From Pseudomonadales bacterium (GTDB lineage Bacteria > Pseudomonadota > Gammaproteobacteria > Pseudomonadales > Halieaceae), in NCBI GenBank assembly GCA_024234815.1, contig JACKNO010000003.1, forward strand, positions 372,001 to 436,000: a stretch of 64,000 nt of DNA. The letters are read 5' to 3'. Shown piece after piece: positions 22,057-32,459 of the stretch. Within the stretch, counting starts at the first letter, position 1. Each line of letters begins with the position of its first letter. Below the pieces are notes generated by a model. That model saw only the letters and a program-made list of their open reading frames with translations. It was not told where the DNA came from and did no database searches. Both the position numbers and the translations under genes were made by a program.

Positions 22057-22800
22057 ATGGCTGCTGCATTCACAGGGTTGATCAGTGTAAAACGGGTACT
22101 GGCGGTAATACTCATGATGGCAACACACTCACTGGGCGCGGATACGCCACCCGAGCGCGCGGCGATGCTGGCGGCAATTCGCCACTCGGTATCCGATTCG
22201 GCCGACTACACCGGGCGCTCACAACTGAGTGAGCGGGTCATGGCGGCAATGGCAAGCGTGCCCCGGGAAGAGTTTGTCCTGCCGCGCTATCGCCACCTGG
22301 CCTATGACAACACACCCCTGCCTATCGAAGCCGGCCAGACCATCTCCCAACCCCTGATCGTCGCCCTGATGACCGACCTGCTCGACCCGCAACCGGGGGA
22401 CAGGATGCTGGAGGTTGGCACCGGCTCGGGTTACCAGGCCGCCGTGCTGGCCACCCTGGTAGAGCACGTGTACAGCGTTGAGATTGTCGGGGAACTGGCA
22501 GCCAGCGCGGCTGCGGTGCTGGCTCGCCTGGGCTACGACAATGTGACGGTGCGCGCCGGCGACGGCTACGCCGGCTGGCCACAGCACGCCCCGTTCGATG
22601 GGATCATCGTTACCGCTGCCGCCCCCGAGATACCGCCGCCGCTCTTAGAGCAGCTGAAGCCCGGCGGCAAGCTCGTCATCCCGGTCGGCGCGGAGCACGG
22701 TTACCAGGAGCTGATGCTGGTGGAGATGGGCGCGGGCGGCGAGGTCCTGAAGCGCTCGGTGCTACCCGTGCGCTTCGTGCCCTTGACCGGTGAACGCTGA
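22057..22800 (+). CDS. Protein-L-isoaspartate O-methyltransferase with signal sequence
   Basis: 247 residues. Core PCMT motifs: YDNTPLPIEAGQTISQPLIVALM (about 88-110), SAM-binding MLEVGTGSGYQAAVL (about 119-133), YSVEIV, FDGIIVTAAAPEIPPPLLEQLKPGGKLVIPVG (about 184-215). It repairs isoaspartyl residues in damaged proteins. Unusually, residues 12-28 (VKRVLAVILMMATHSLGA) look like a signal peptide, so this copy may act in the periplasm. Start could also be a downstream ATG at residue 20 or 21, which would weaken that prediction. Confidence 0.9.
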   Translation: MAAAFTGLISVKRVLAVILMMATHSLGADTPPERAAMLAAIRHSVSDSADYTGRSQLSERVMAAMASVPREEFVLPRYRHLAYDNTPLPIEAGQTISQPLIVALMTDLLDPQPGDRMLEVGTGSGYQAAVLATLVEHVYSVEIVGELAASAAAVLARLGYDNVTVRAGDGYAGWPQHAPFDGIIVTAAAPEIPPPLLEQLKPGGKLVIPVGAEHGYQELMLVEMGAGGEVLKRSVLPVRFVPLTGER

Positions 22801-22865
22801 GGTCCCGCCAGTGCGTGCCGCTACCGACACCGCGATACCGGCTACCAACGCGGCAAACGACCAGC

Positions 22866-24086
22866 CTACAGTGGCGAGCGCCCCTTGTTGGCCGCAATCC
22901 GCATGCGCAGCGCGTTGAGCTTGATGAAACCCTCGGCGTCTTTCTGATTGTAGGCACCGGCGTCCTCTTCGAAGGTCGCGATGCTTTCGTCAAACAGGCT
23001 GTCAGCGGACTGGCGCCCGGCGACAATCACATTGCCCTTGTACAACTTGAGGCGAACCTTGCCGTTGACCACGCGCTGGGAATCATCGATGGCGGCCTGC
23101 AGCATTTTGCGCTCCGGTGACCACCAGTAGCCGTTGTACACCATATTGGCGTAGCGCGGCATGAGCTCATCCTTGAGATGGGCAACTTCCCGGTCCAGGG
23201 TCAGGGATTCAATCGCCCGGTGCGCTTTGAGCATAATGGTGCCGCCGGGGGTTTCGTAACAGCCGCGGGATTTCATGCCCACGTAGCGGTTTTCCACGAT
23301 GTCGTCCCTGCCGATACCGTTGGCGCCGCCTACCTTGTTTAGCGTCTCCAGCACGGTGGCGGGACTCATCGGCTCGCCGTCCAGGGCGACGATATCACCG
23401 CACTTGAAGTCGAGTTCAATATAGGTAGCCGCGTCGGGCGCGGCTTCGGGGCTGACACTCCAGCGCCACATATCCTCCTCGGCCTCCGCCCAGGGATCTT
23501 CCAGAATGCCGCCCTCGTAGGAAATATGCAGCAGATTGGCGTCCATGGAATACGGTGATTTTTTCTTCGCGCCGGCAAAATCCACCGGGATATCGCGCTC
23601 CTTGCAGTAGGCCATCAGGGTTTCCCTGGAAGTCATGTCCCACTCGCGCCAGGGGGCGATGACCTTGATCCCCGGCTTCAGCGCATAGGCGCCCAGTTCG
23701 AAGCGCACCTGGTCGTTACCCTTGCCGGTGGCGCCGTGGGAAATGGCATCGGCGCCGGTTTCGTTGGCAATCTCGATCAGCCGCTTGGCGATCAGCGGGC
23801 GGGCGATGGAGGTGCCCAGCAGGTATTCGCCCTCGTAGATGGTATTGGCGCGGAACATCGGGAACACGAAATCCCGCACGAACTCTTCGCGCAGGTCATC
23901 GATATAGATCTCTTTCACCCCGAGGGCCTCGGCCTTCGCGCGGGCGGGCTCTACTTCCTCGCCCTGGCCGATATCGGCGGTAAAGGTGACGACTTCACAC
24001 TGGTAGTTATCCTGCAACCAGCGCACGATGACCGAAGTATCGAGTCCGCCGGAATAGGCCAGGACGACTTTATTCACATCTGACAT
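22866..24086 (-). CDS. argG: Argininosuccinate synthase
   Basis: 406 residues from the ATG at 24086 ([18 protein letters not shown]). ATP-pyrophosphatase P-loop AYSGGLDTS (about 9-17), [12 protein letters not shown] (about 115-126) and [17 protein letters not shown] (about 180-196) are diagnostic. Condenses citrulline and aspartate in arginine biosynthesis, cytoplasmic. Longer upstream reading is not supported. Divergent from pyrC with about 175 bases between. Confidence 0.98.
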   Translation of the reverse strand: MSDVNKVVLAYSGGLDTSVIVRWLQDNYQCEVVTFTADIGQGEEVEPARAKAEALGVKEIYIDDLREEFVRDFVFPMFRANTIYEGEYLLGTSIARPLIAKRLIEIANETGADAISHGATGKGNDQVRFELGAYALKPGIKVIAPWREWDMTSRETLMAYCKERDIPVDFAGAKKKSPYSMDANLLHISYEGGILEDPWAEAEEDMWRWSVSPEAAPDAATYIELDFKCGDIVALDGEPMSPATVLETLNKVGGANGIGRDDIVENRYVGMKSRGCYETPGGTIMLKAHRAIESLTLDREVAHLKDELMPRYANMVYNGYWWSPERKMLQAAIDDSQRVVNGKVRLKLYKGNVIVAGRQSADSLFDESIATFEEDAGAYNQKDAEGFIKLNALRMRIAANKGRSPL

Positions 24087-24260
24087 GTCATGCTCCATGG
24101 GGCTTGGCTGAAAAGTCGGCCATTCTACTCCCGGGCGGCGCCAATTCCCACCCGGGCGGCGCGCCAATCGGCTCCGGGAGCGGCCGTTCCGGTTCCCGCT
24201 GCGGCGGCTTTACGGTAGCATGCAGCTTCCGCCAAGAGTGCAACAGAACCCGCAACCGCT

Positions 24261-25307
24261 GTGACCGTACTGACGATTACCCGCCCCGACGACTGGCACG
24301 CGCATTTGCGCGACGGCGCCGCCCTGGAAAACACCTGTGCCGACCTGGCCCGCTATTTCGGCCGGGTTATCGTGATGCCCAACCTCAGCCCGCCGGTGAC
24401 CACTGTTGCGGAGGCCGCCGCGTACCGCGACCGTATACTCGCGGCGATGGCGCCTCTCAGCCACCAGTTCGAGCCACTGATGACGCTCTACCTCACTGAC
24501 AGCACCGATGCGCAGCAGATCCGGCTGGCCGCGGAATCGGCTTTTGTCCACGCCGTCAAGTTGTACCCGGCGGGCGCCACGACCAATTCGGCGGCGGGGG
24601 TGGCGCACCTGGAGGGACTCTACGGCACCCTCGCGGCAATGGAGAAGGCGGACCTGCCACTGCTGGTGCACGGCGAGGTCACCGACCACGACATTGATAT
24701 CTTTGACCGTGAGAAAGTCTTCATCGACCGGCACCTGGCACCGATAGCCGAGCACTTTCCGGGCCTGCGCATCGTGTTCGAACATATCACCACCGGCGAC
24801 GCCGTCGATTTTGTGCGCGAGTCCCGCAGCGGCGTGGCGGCAACCATCACCGCCCATCACCTGCTGTTCAACCGCAACGATATGCTGGTGGGCGGTATCC
24901 GCCCCCACTATTTCTGCCTGCCCATTCTCAAACGCAACGTCCACCAGTTGGCACTGCGGGAGGCAGCCACTTCCGGCGACCCGCGTTTTTTCCTGGGCAC
25001 GGACTCCGCCCCCCACAGTACCGGCAACAAGGAGAATCACTGCGGTTGCGCGGGTGTATACACGGCGCATGCGGCCATTGAATTCTATGCGCAGGTATTC
25101 GAGCAACTGGGCGCGCTGGCTAAACTGGAGGGGTTTGCCTCCCATTTCGGCCCCGATTTTTACCGATTGCCGCGCAATACCGACACTATCACACTGCGCC
25201 GCGAAGACTGGCGCGTTGCCGCCCAACTGCCGCTGGGGCGCGAGTCACTCACTCCCCTTGGTGCCGGGGAATTACTCACCTGGCGAGTGAGTGAGCGGGG
25301 CGAATGA
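24261..25307 (+). CDS. pyrC: Dihydroorotase (class II)
   Basis: 348 residues beginning with GTG. Metal ligands in [10 protein letters not shown] (about 10-19), carbamylated lysine in [14 protein letters not shown] (about 97-110), LVHGEV (about 136-141), [10 protein letters not shown] (about 173-182) and LGTDSAPH (about 248-255) define PyrC. Cyclises carbamoyl-aspartate to dihydroorotate in pyrimidine synthesis. Followed 28 bases later by rnt. Confidence 0.98.
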   Translation: MTVLTITRPDDWHAHLRDGAALENTCADLARYFGRVIVMPNLSPPVTTVAEAAAYRDRILAAMAPLSHQFEPLMTLYLTDSTDAQQIRLAAESAFVHAVKLYPAGATTNSAAGVAHLEGLYGTLAAMEKADLPLLVHGEVTDHDIDIFDREKVFIDRHLAPIAEHFPGLRIVFEHITTGDAVDFVRESRSGVAATITAHHLLFNRNDMLVGGIRPHYFCLPILKRNVHQLALREAATSGDPRFFLGTDSAPHSTGNKENHCGCAGVYTAHAAIEFYAQVFEQLGALAKLEGFASHFGPDFYRLPRNTDTITLRREDWRVAAQLPLGRESLTPLGAGELLTWRVSERGE

Positions 25308-25335
25308 GCATTTGAAAGAATCAGAAGAACACCGC

Positions 25336-25947
25336 ATGAAAGACCGATTCCGCGGCTTCCTGCCCGTGATCATTGACGTCGAGACCGGGGGCTTTATCGC
25401 CAGCACCGATGCCATCCTGGAAATAGCGGCCACCACCGTTCGCATGGACGAGGATGGCGTGCTTGGGGTACACCGCACCTACGACTTTAACGTGCGGCCC
25501 TTCGAGGGCGCCAATATCGAGCAGTCCGCGCTGGATTTTACCGGCATCGACCCCTACCACCCCTTTCGCGAGACGGTGCCGGAAGCCGAGGCACTGGACG
25601 AACTGTTTCGTGTGCTGCGCAAGGAGATTCGCGACCAGAACTGCACCCGGGCGATTCTGGTAGGGCACAATGCCCACTTTGATGCGGGTTTCATCAACGC
25701 GGCGGTGGAACGCTGTGCCATCAAACGCAACCCGTTCCACCCCTTTTCCTTTTTTGACACCGCCACCCTCTCGGGTCTCGCCTACGGCCAGACCGTACTG
25801 GCCAAGGCCTGCGCCGAAGCGGGCATCGCCTTCGACAACAACGAGGCTCATTCCGCCGCCTACGACGCGGAACGCACCGCTGAGCTGTTCTGTGAGATCG
25901 TCAACCGCTGGAAGGAGTGCGGCGGCTGGATGCCGAGCTTCGACTGA
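25336..25947 (+). CDS. rnt: Ribonuclease T
   Basis: 203 residues from the ATG at 25336. DEDDh exonuclease motifs: [10 protein letters not shown] (about 11-20), [12 protein letters not shown] (about 110-121) and [13 protein letters not shown] (about 172-184). Trims tRNA and small RNA 3' ends. Co-directional with pyrC, the usual arrangement in many gammaproteobacteria. Confidence 0.97.
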   Translation: MKDRFRGFLPVIIDVETGGFIASTDAILEIAATTVRMDEDGVLGVHRTYDFNVRPFEGANIEQSALDFTGIDPYHPFRETVPEAEALDELFRVLRKEIRDQNCTRAILVGHNAHFDAGFINAAVERCAIKRNPFHPFSFFDTATLSGLAYGQTVLAKACAEAGIAFDNNEAHSAAYDAERTAELFCEIVNRWKECGGWMPSFD

Positions 25948-25956
25948 ACCCTTAGC

Positions 25957-26559
25957 TCAGTCCTGGTCTTCGCCGCTGATCTGGTTGAGGATGGTATCCA
26001 GCTCAGCCATCAACGCGTCGATGCTGTCCAGGCCCAGCAATTCGTACTTTAACGCTTCCTCCAGCGGTAACAGCTGAATAAGTGTGTAAGCCACCTGCCA
26101 GGCGTCGCTGTAGTCCACCTGCAGTGCCATACGCTGCACGTGGGGATGCGTTTCGAGGCTGCGCAGGACATCCAGCAGGGTTTGCCAGCCCGACTCGAAC
26201 TCCGCCGGGGCCAGCGGCGGCCGGAACTCCACCTGCCCCACCACCAGGCCGTTGGCGCGCACCCCGGTGGTGCTGAGGTCGAAGCGGTCTCCGCCCTTGA
26301 TGGTCAGGCCCAGCAGGCCGTTGGGTAACTGGTCCCAGTCGATGATACGAGCCGAGGTGCCGTAATCCCCCAGTAGCGGGGAAGCTCCCCCCGGCTGGGC
26401 GACCTCCGCGCCGCGCCTGATCCACACTACCCCGAACGCGCTGTCGGTTTTCATGCAATCGCGCACCAGGTCCAGGTAGCGCGGCTCAAAAATCTGCAGG
26501 GGCATGCGCCCGTACGGCAGCAGCACTCCGGACAAGGGAAACAACGGCAGTTCGGTCAC
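25957..26559 (-). CDS. LON N-terminal-domain protein
   Basis: 200 residues from a GTG at 26559 that overlaps the stop of the preceding ykgJ-like gene (GTGA). Contains only the LON substrate-binding domain (LPLFPLSGVLLPYGRMPLQIFEPRYLDLV, about 3-31), without AAA or protease domains. Such proteins probably bind peptide substrates; role unproven. Last gene of the mpl operon. Confidence 0.9.
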   Translation of the reverse strand: MTELPLFPLSGVLLPYGRMPLQIFEPRYLDLVRDCMKTDSAFGVVWIRRGAEVAQPGGASPLLGDYGTSARIIDWDQLPNGLLGLTIKGGDRFDLSTTGVRANGLVVGQVEFRPPLAPAEFESGWQTLLDVLRSLETHPHVQRMALQVDYSDAWQVAYTLIQLLPLEEALKYELLGLDSIDALMAELDTILNQISGEDQD

Positions 26560-26837
26560 AGTGCCCGTCCCGGCGCGGGCGCAGATGGCAGGGTGATCAT
26601 TTCCAGTTCGGCCAGGATGGTCAGCGCCTGCTCCCGACTTTCCCCGCACACCGCGGGTTCCGCGATGAAGGTTGTGCAGAAGCGCGGCCGGCGCTGATCG
26701 CCAAAGAGCTGGCAGCGCAGGTCCCCGTCAAGGTGCACGCAGCGCTCGCCCGCTGCCTTGCCGCGAGGCATGCCGTAGTAGGGCCGCACAATCGACGGCG
26801 CGATACAGCAGGCCCCGCAGGCTTCACGGCACTGCAT
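26556..26837 (-). CDS. YkgJ-family cysteine-cluster protein
   Basis: 93 residues. Cysteines in CREACGACCIAPSI (about 3-16), ERCVHLDGDLRCQLFG (about 31-46) and RFCTTF follow the CxBxCxxCC zinc/iron-chelating pattern of YkgJ proteins, function unknown. The start overlaps the RND exporter end by 14 bases and the stop overlaps the LON gene by 4 bases, indicating one transcript. Confidence 0.9.
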   Translation of the reverse strand: MQCREACGACCIAPSIVRPYYGMPRGKAAGERCVHLDGDLRCQLFGDQRRPRFCTTFIAEPAVCGESREQALTILAELEMITLPSAPAPGRAL

Positions 26838-29439
26838 CGGCCGCCTCCGGGCCAAGCGGCTTGACCAGCACGATCAACAGCGGCAACAGCAACAGCGCGC
26901 CCAATACGGCAGCAACCATTGCCATCACCGTGAGCAGGCCAAAGTAAATGCTGGGAGTGAAACTGGACAATGTAAGCATGGAAAAGCCGATCACTACTGT
27001 CACCGTAGTGTAGTACATGGCCCGGCCGATACTGTCGTGACAGCGGAACATGGCGGCCCGATAGTTTCTGTCGATCTCGAATTCGTGCATGAAGCGGTGC
27101 ACGTAGTGGATACAGTCGTCCACGCCGATTCCGACCACGATAGCGGCGATGGTGATGGTCATGATGTCCAGCGGTATACCCAGCAATCCCATGACACCCA
27201 ACACCAGTCCAGCCGCCAGTACGTTGGGCGCCAGCGCGATCAACGACAGCGACAGTGAGCGGAACAGGGCCAGGAACATTACCAGGATAGCCAGGAACAC
27301 CGCGCCGATCGTCAGGATCTGCGAGCGAAACAGGCTCTGCAACACGTTGTTGTAAAGTACCAGCATGCCGGTGAACTGGATGCGCTCGGGCGCGATACCC
27401 AGTTTCTCGGTGAGATCGCTGCGCAGCTCGCGCAAAAATTCATCGCGGCGCAGGTCCTTGCTGGTTTCCTTGACCCTCACGGTGACTCGCGCCTGCTCGC
27501 GATCCCGGGAAAAGTAGGGATCAACCATCATGGCGCTCACGTCCTCGGGCAGGCTCTTTTGCACTATCGCCAGTTCGACACTGCCTATATCGTTACCCAG
27601 CAGGTTCTTTACCACGGCGAACACCGTCGACAGGGAGAGTACCTTGCCGGTTTCAGGGCGCGCGTCCACGTAGTTGTGAACAGCGTCCAGCTCCCGCATA
27701 CCCTCCAGGCTGAACCAGTAGCTGGGCTGGAATGACTCGCCGGAAGTGGCGAAATCATCGCCGTCACTGCCGAACTCATCGTCCCATTCATCCGAATCCG
27801 AGCCGCCACTGCTGCCGGATCCGCCAAAATCATCGACATCCTCGGCAAAAAAGTCATCCTCGGCCACCGGCGTGGTGGGGCCCGCGGCAGCTGTCTCCAG
27901 GCCCGGCAGCGGTTTGTCCATATCCAGAGGTGCGAGAATAATGTCCAGTGGGATGGTTCCGCCCAGGTCGGAATCCAGCAGTTCCATGCCTTTGTAGATT
28001 TCCGTCGACTTGTCGAAGTAATCGATAAACCGGTTTTCCACCTGCAGGCGGCTGATGCCCACGATTGTGAGGACCACCAGCACAGCGGTCACCCCCAGGA
28101 TGACGCGCCCCTGGCGGTCCACCAGTCCGGCAAACAGCGCCGTGAGGGGCGCATCCGTGCCGGTGTGCCGATGAGGCTTGCCAGCTGGCCACACAAGAAT
28201 CATGCAGGGGACTATGACAAAGCTGAGCACCATCGCCAGGGCAATGCCTGTAGTCATCATCCAGCCAAAATCTATCACCGGCTGAATACCCGATACCACC
28301 AGCGACACGAAAGCGACGATCGTGGTGATGCCGGTATATATGCAGGGAATGGCCATGAGTTGCACCGTGCGAAACACGCGATCATGGAGGTCGCCGTCCG
28401 GCTCCAGGGCATGCAGTTCCCGGTAGCGGACAATCAGGTGAATGGCGATCGCCAGGGTAATAATCAGCAACACCGCCACGAAGTTGGAGGAGATTACCGT
28501 CATTCGCCAATCCAGCGCACCCAACAGGCCCAGCATGATGATGACGGTTGCGCTGCAGGTGACCAGCGGAATCACCACCCAGCGCACGCGCCGGAAGATG
28601 AGCGCCAGCACCAGCAGCATGATCCCGAGGATGGCCACCCCGAAGACCACGAGGTCGCGCGCGATAAAACTCACCATATCCGCTGCGATCATGGGTACAC
28701 CCCCCACGAACAGGTCGGCGTAGGGCCGGTAGCGCGCGGCGATTTCACGCACGTTTTCCACCATGCGGCTCTGCGCGTCGAGCGCCACCGCGGTATGGGC
28801 CTTGAAAGCCGCCTCTACTTCGGCGAGCTCTTTCTGCTCATCCGGCGACAGGCCCTCGCGGCTGCGCTGGATACGCAGAGACTCTCTGCTGGCCAGCAGG
28901 TCATAGTAGAACTCGTCCCGCTTGAGGTTTATCTGGACCGCGGTGAGCTCGCCATCGCGGCTGGCCAGCAGGTCGGCGTAGATAGGGCTGGTGGTCAACT
29001 CCTTCAGTACGAGCTCGCGATCGATGCCCTGGTCCTCGAGGCTGGGCAGCGGTTCCGGCGAGCTGATATCAGACAGGGTGACCGGTGGGCTTTCCAACAG
29101 TGGAACATCCCACACCGTCACGACTGAAGACACCCCTTCCAGCAGGCGCAATTCATCCGCCATCCGCCGCAGGGGCTCCAGCGATTCGTCCGACAGCAGC
29201 GGGGAGCGAGGCTGCCAGGTGATCAGCAGAAACTCCTCGGAACTGTACTCCGCACTGATGTCGCGATAGAACTCCAGTGACGGGTCGCCCTGCAACATCA
29301 GGGCATCGGCCGAGGCATCGAGCTTGATCTTTTGCATCTGGGTCGCGAAACCCCCGACCAGAACAGCCACCAGCCCAAGCACCAGCCAGGGATGTCGCAG
29401 TACCAGTCGCTCATAAGCGGCGAGAAGAAGATCATTCAT
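26824..29439 (-). CDS. RND-superfamily (MMPL/HAE3-like) exporter
   Basis: 871 residues from the ATG at 29439. Two halves, each with one membrane helix, a periplasmic domain and then five membrane helices (first helix about 19-35; cluster about 255-420; last cluster about 715-865), the RND pattern. Contains VGIGVDDCIHYVHRF (about 770-784) typical of HAE3/patched-like RND proteins. A stretch of about 45 residues rich in Asp, Glu, Ser and Gly (about 505-550, with DDFFAEDVDD and DEWDDEFGSDGDD) interrupts the second periplasmic domain. Substrate unknown, possibly lipids or hopanoids. Overlaps mpl by 8 bases. Confidence 0.92.
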   Translation of the reverse strand: MNDLLLAAYERLVLRHPWLVLGLVAVLVGGFATQMQKIKLDASADALMLQGDPSLEFYRDISAEYSSEEFLLITWQPRSPLLSDESLEPLRRMADELRLLEGVSSVVTVWDVPLLESPPVTLSDISSPEPLPSLEDQGIDRELVLKELTTSPIYADLLASRDGELTAVQINLKRDEFYYDLLASRESLRIQRSREGLSPDEQKELAEVEAAFKAHTAVALDAQSRMVENVREIAARYRPYADLFVGGVPMIAADMVSFIARDLVVFGVAILGIMLLVLALIFRRVRWVVIPLVTCSATVIIMLGLLGALDWRMTVISSNFVAVLLIITLAIAIHLIVRYRELHALEPDGDLHDRVFRTVQLMAIPCIYTGITTIVAFVSLVVSGIQPVIDFGWMMTTGIALAMVLSFVIVPCMILVWPAGKPHRHTGTDAPLTALFAGLVDRQGRVILGVTAVLVVLTIVGISRLQVENRFIDYFDKSTEIYKGMELLDSDLGGTIPLDIILAPLDMDKPLPGLETAAAGPTTPVAEDDFFAEDVDDFGGSGSSGGSDSDEWDDEFGSDGDDFATSGESFQPSYWFSLEGMRELDAVHNYVDARPETGKVLSLSTVFAVVKNLLGNDIGSVELAIVQKSLPEDVSAMMVDPYFSRDREQARVTVRVKETSKDLRRDEFLRELRSDLTEKLGIAPERIQFTGMLVLYNNVLQSLFRSQILTIGAVFLAILVMFLALFRSLSLSLIALAPNVLAAGLVLGVMGLLGIPLDIMTITIAAIVVGIGVDDCIHYVHRFMHEFEIDRNYRAAMFRCHDSIGRAMYYTTVTVVIGFSMLTLSSFTPSIYFGLLTVMAMVAAVLGALLLLPLLIVLVKPLGPEAADAVP

Positions 29440-30835
29440 GTTTTTCTGCCCGCGCCAGTTGATCCAGTAACTTCTGGTGAATACCGCCAAAACTGCCATT
29501 GCTCATAATGACTACCTGGTCACCGGGCATGGCCTCGACCGCAACTGCCTGCACCAACTCATCAATACTGCCCACAAGTCGCGCTGGCGCAGTGCTTTGT
29601 TCGACCACGCTTTCCAGCGACCAGTTCATCCCCGGGGGCTGAAACCAGAACACCAGATCGGCGGCCGCCGTGGAGGTCGCCAGTTGCGCCCGATGGTCAC
29701 CCATACGCATGGTGTTGGAGCGCGGTTCAACCAGGGCGATCAGGCGACCATTGCCGGCGCGGGCACGCAGGCCCTCCAGGGTGGTGGCGATAGCCGTGGG
29801 GTGATGCGCGAAGTCGTCATACACAGCGACATCCCGAACGCGACCCAGCAACTCCAGTCGGCGCTTGACCCCTTTGAACTCGCCAAGCGCGGCGGCGGAA
29901 ACCGAGGGCGCCACGCCGACATGGCGCGCGGCGGCCATGGCCGCCAGGGCGTTTTCGACATTGTGCAGGCCGCACTGCGACCAGCTGATATCCAGCGCCG
30001 GCTCGCCCGCCCGGTGCAGGCGGAAAGCACTGCCGTCGGCCGCCAGTAATTCAGCCCGCCAGTCGGCGCTCTCGCCAGGCCCGTCCCCCGTGCCATCGCC
30101 CAGCCCAAAACAGGTCGTCGGCGTCCAGCAGCCCATCGCCAGCATCTGCTGAATAGATGCCACCCCCTGGGGGTGCACGACGAGGCCCTCGCCCGGAATA
30201 CAGCGCAGCAGGTGGTGAAACTGTCGCTGGATGGCGGCCAGGTCGTCAAAAATGTCGGCGTGATCAAATTCCAGATTATTGATCGCCAGTGTGCGGGGGC
30301 GGTAGTGAACGAATTTCGAGCGCTTGTCAAAAAATGCGGTGTCGTATTCATCCGCTTCCACGACAAAAAAGTCCGAGCTGCCGGAGCGCGCCGACAGACC
30401 AAAATTGGCCGGCACACCGCCAATCAGGAATCCCGGGGCCATCCCGGCGTACTCCAGAATCCATGCCAGCAGGCTGCTGGTGGAGGTTTTGCCATGGGTC
30501 CCGGCCACCGCCAGCACCCACTTGCCGTGCAGCAGGTTCTCGGCCAGCCACTGGGGGCCTGAGGTATAGGGCAGCCCGGCATTGAGCATGTACTCCACGG
30601 CGGGGTTGCCGCGAGTCATGGCATTGCCGACGACTACACAGTCAGGGCGCTCGTGGAGATGCTCGGGCAGGTAACCTTCCATGAGGTCGATACCGGCGGC
30701 GCGTAACTGGGTACTCATGGGTGGGTACACGGCGGCGTCCGACCCGGTGACCCGAAAACCCATCTCCCTGGCCAACAGCGCGATGCCCCCCATGAAGGTA
30801 CCGCAGATACCCAGGATGTGAATGTGCCCTTTCAA
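29432..30835 (-). CDS. mpl: UDP-MurNAc:tripeptide ligase Mpl (murein recycling)
   Basis: 467 residues from a TTG at 30835, preceded by GGAGAG; no ATG/GTG fits the conserved beginning KGHIHILGICGTFMGG. ATP-binding loop AGTHGKTSTSSLLAW (about 110-124) and Mur ligase motifs NNLEFDHADIFDD and FAHHPTAI. Ligates recovered L-Ala-gamma-D-Glu-meso-DAP tripeptide to UDP-MurNAc. First gene of the minus-strand operon mpl-RND-ykgJ-LON. Confidence 0.96.
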   Translation of the reverse strand: MKGHIHILGICGTFMGGIALLAREMGFRVTGSDAAVYPPMSTQLRAAGIDLMEGYLPEHLHERPDCVVVGNAMTRGNPAVEYMLNAGLPYTSGPQWLAENLLHGKWVLAVAGTHGKTSTSSLLAWILEYAGMAPGFLIGGVPANFGLSARSGSSDFFVVEADEYDTAFFDKRSKFVHYRPRTLAINNLEFDHADIFDDLAAIQRQFHHLLRCIPGEGLVVHPQGVASIQQMLAMGCWTPTTCFGLGDGTGDGPGESADWRAELLAADGSAFRLHRAGEPALDISWSQCGLHNVENALAAMAAARHVGVAPSVSAAALGEFKGVKRRLELLGRVRDVAVYDDFAHHPTAIATTLEGLRARAGNGRLIALVEPRSNTMRMGDHRAQLATSTAAADLVFWFQPPGMNWSLESVVEQSTAPARLVGSIDELVQAVAVEAMPGDQVVIMSNGSFGGIHQKLLDQLARAEKHE

Positions 30836-31033
30836 CCAGATCTCTCCAAACAAAGCGGGCAATGGTAGCACGCAGACTCCCGCCACCACAGGTATCGGCG
30901 CCGATAAAACTGTGCCAATGGTCCACAAACGCGGCCAAGTTTCGTATCATGTCAGTTCGTGTTGAACCGCTGGCCAAATTCGTGGCCAACCAGCGGGCCA
31001 TGGATCTGGCCCGTGATCAAGGAACCAGTCCCG

Positions 31034-32296
31034 ATGCCGAAAAAAAATGCCTTTTACGCCCAATCCGGGGGTGTCACAGCCGTCATCAATGCGTCCGCCT
31101 GTGGCGTAATCGAAACCGCAAGGAAACATCGCGACCGGATAGACAAGGTCTATGCCGGGCGCAATGGCATTATCGGCGCGCTGCGCGAGGACCTGATCGA
31201 CACCGGCAAGGAGAGTAAATCGGCCATTCACGGCCTGCTGACCACCCCTTCCGGGGCCTTCGGATCGTGCCGTCACAAGCTAAAAAGCCTGGAGGAAAAC
31301 CGCGCCGAGTACGAGCGCCTTATCGAGGTTTTCAAGGCCCACAATATCGGCTACTTCTTTTACAACGGCGGCGGCGATTCGGCCGACACCTGCCTGAAAG
31401 TGTCCCAGCTCAGCGCGGCCATGGGCTACCCGCTGCAAGCCATCCACATACCCAAGACTATCGACAACGACTTGCCGCTGACCGACAACTGCCCCGGGTT
31501 CGGCTCGGTGGCCAAATATATCGCCATATCAACCCGCGAGGCGGCCCTGGACGTGGCCTCAATGTGCGAGACCTCCACCAAGGTGTTCATCCTGGAAGTC
31601 ATGGGGCGGCACGCGGGCTGGATCGCCGCCGCGGCGGGACTGGCTGCCGAGCAGGAGGGGGACGCCCCGCACATTATCCTGTTCCCGGAAATCGCCTTTG
31701 ACCGGGACAAGTTCCTGGCCAGGGTCAAGCGCACCGTGAAGCAGCGCGGCTACTGTGTCATCGTCGCTTCCGAGGGCGCCCAGTACAAGGACGGTCGCTT
31801 CCTGGCGGAGTCCGGCCTGAAGGACGCCTTCGGCCACAGCCAGCTGGGCGGCCTGGCGCCCTACCTGGCGGCGATGGTGAAGGAAGAGTTCGGTTACAAG
31901 TACCACTGGGCGGTGGCCGATTACCTGCAGCGCTCCGCGCGCCATATCGCATCCCGAACCGACGTGGAACAGGCCTATGCCCTGGGCGAGGCCGCGGTAG
32001 AGTTCGCCCTCAGGGGCGACAACGCCGTCATGCCCTCCATCGTGCGCGGCAAGGGCAAGCGATACAGCTGGTCCATTGGCGAGGCGCGCCTCGATGATGT
32101 GGCTAACCGGGAAAAGAAAATGCCGCGCAACTACATCACTCGCGATGGCTTTGGCGTGACCGCCGCGGCCCTCGAATACCTGTCCCCCCTCATCGCCGGC
32201 GAGGCCTACCCGAACTACCGCAACGGCATGCCGGTGTATGTACGCCTGAAAAATACCCCGGTGCCCAGGAAGCTGAAGAAAACCTTCAAAATCTAG
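31034..32296 (+). CDS. pfp: Pyrophosphate-dependent 6-phosphofructokinase
   Basis: 420 residues from the ATG at 31034. NGGGDSADT (about 101-109), with D-S where ATP enzymes have D-G-S, and IPKTIDNDL (about 131-139), with lysine where ATP enzymes have glycine, are marks of PPi-dependent enzymes. MGRHAGWIAAAA (about 187-198) binds fructose-6-phosphate. It catalyses the reversible PPi-dependent step of glycolysis. Next gene is a pyrophosphatase. Confidence 0.93.
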   Translation: MPKKNAFYAQSGGVTAVINASACGVIETARKHRDRIDKVYAGRNGIIGALREDLIDTGKESKSAIHGLLTTPSGAFGSCRHKLKSLEENRAEYERLIEVFKAHNIGYFFYNGGGDSADTCLKVSQLSAAMGYPLQAIHIPKTIDNDLPLTDNCPGFGSVAKYIAISTREAALDVASMCETSTKVFILEVMGRHAGWIAAAAGLAAEQEGDAPHIILFPEIAFDRDKFLARVKRTVKQRGYCVIVASEGAQYKDGRFLAESGLKDAFGHSQLGGLAPYLAAMVKEEFGYKYHWAVADYLQRSARHIASRTDVEQAYALGEAAVEFALRGDNAVMPSIVRGKGKRYSWSIGEARLDDVANREKKMPRNYITRDGFGVTAAALEYLSPLIAGEAYPNYRNGMPVYVRLKNTPVPRKLKKTFKI

Positions 32297-32459
32297 CCTT
32301 GCAGCGCTCGCCATTGCGGCCGGCGCTTTAGCCCGGTCGGGCCTGGATGCGCCGGGTTCGCCGCACGAACGGCAATATTTGCCAGATTCATGCGGGATTT
32401 CACGGCACGCAGCCTGTACAATGCGCGCCTTCCCGATCAACCAAGAAGAAGGCATTCAT

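Noticed and set aside
28165..29127. 320-codon plus-strand frame inside the RND exporter gene
   Set aside because: His/Gln-rich shadow composition; the opposite strand encodes a clear RND protein.
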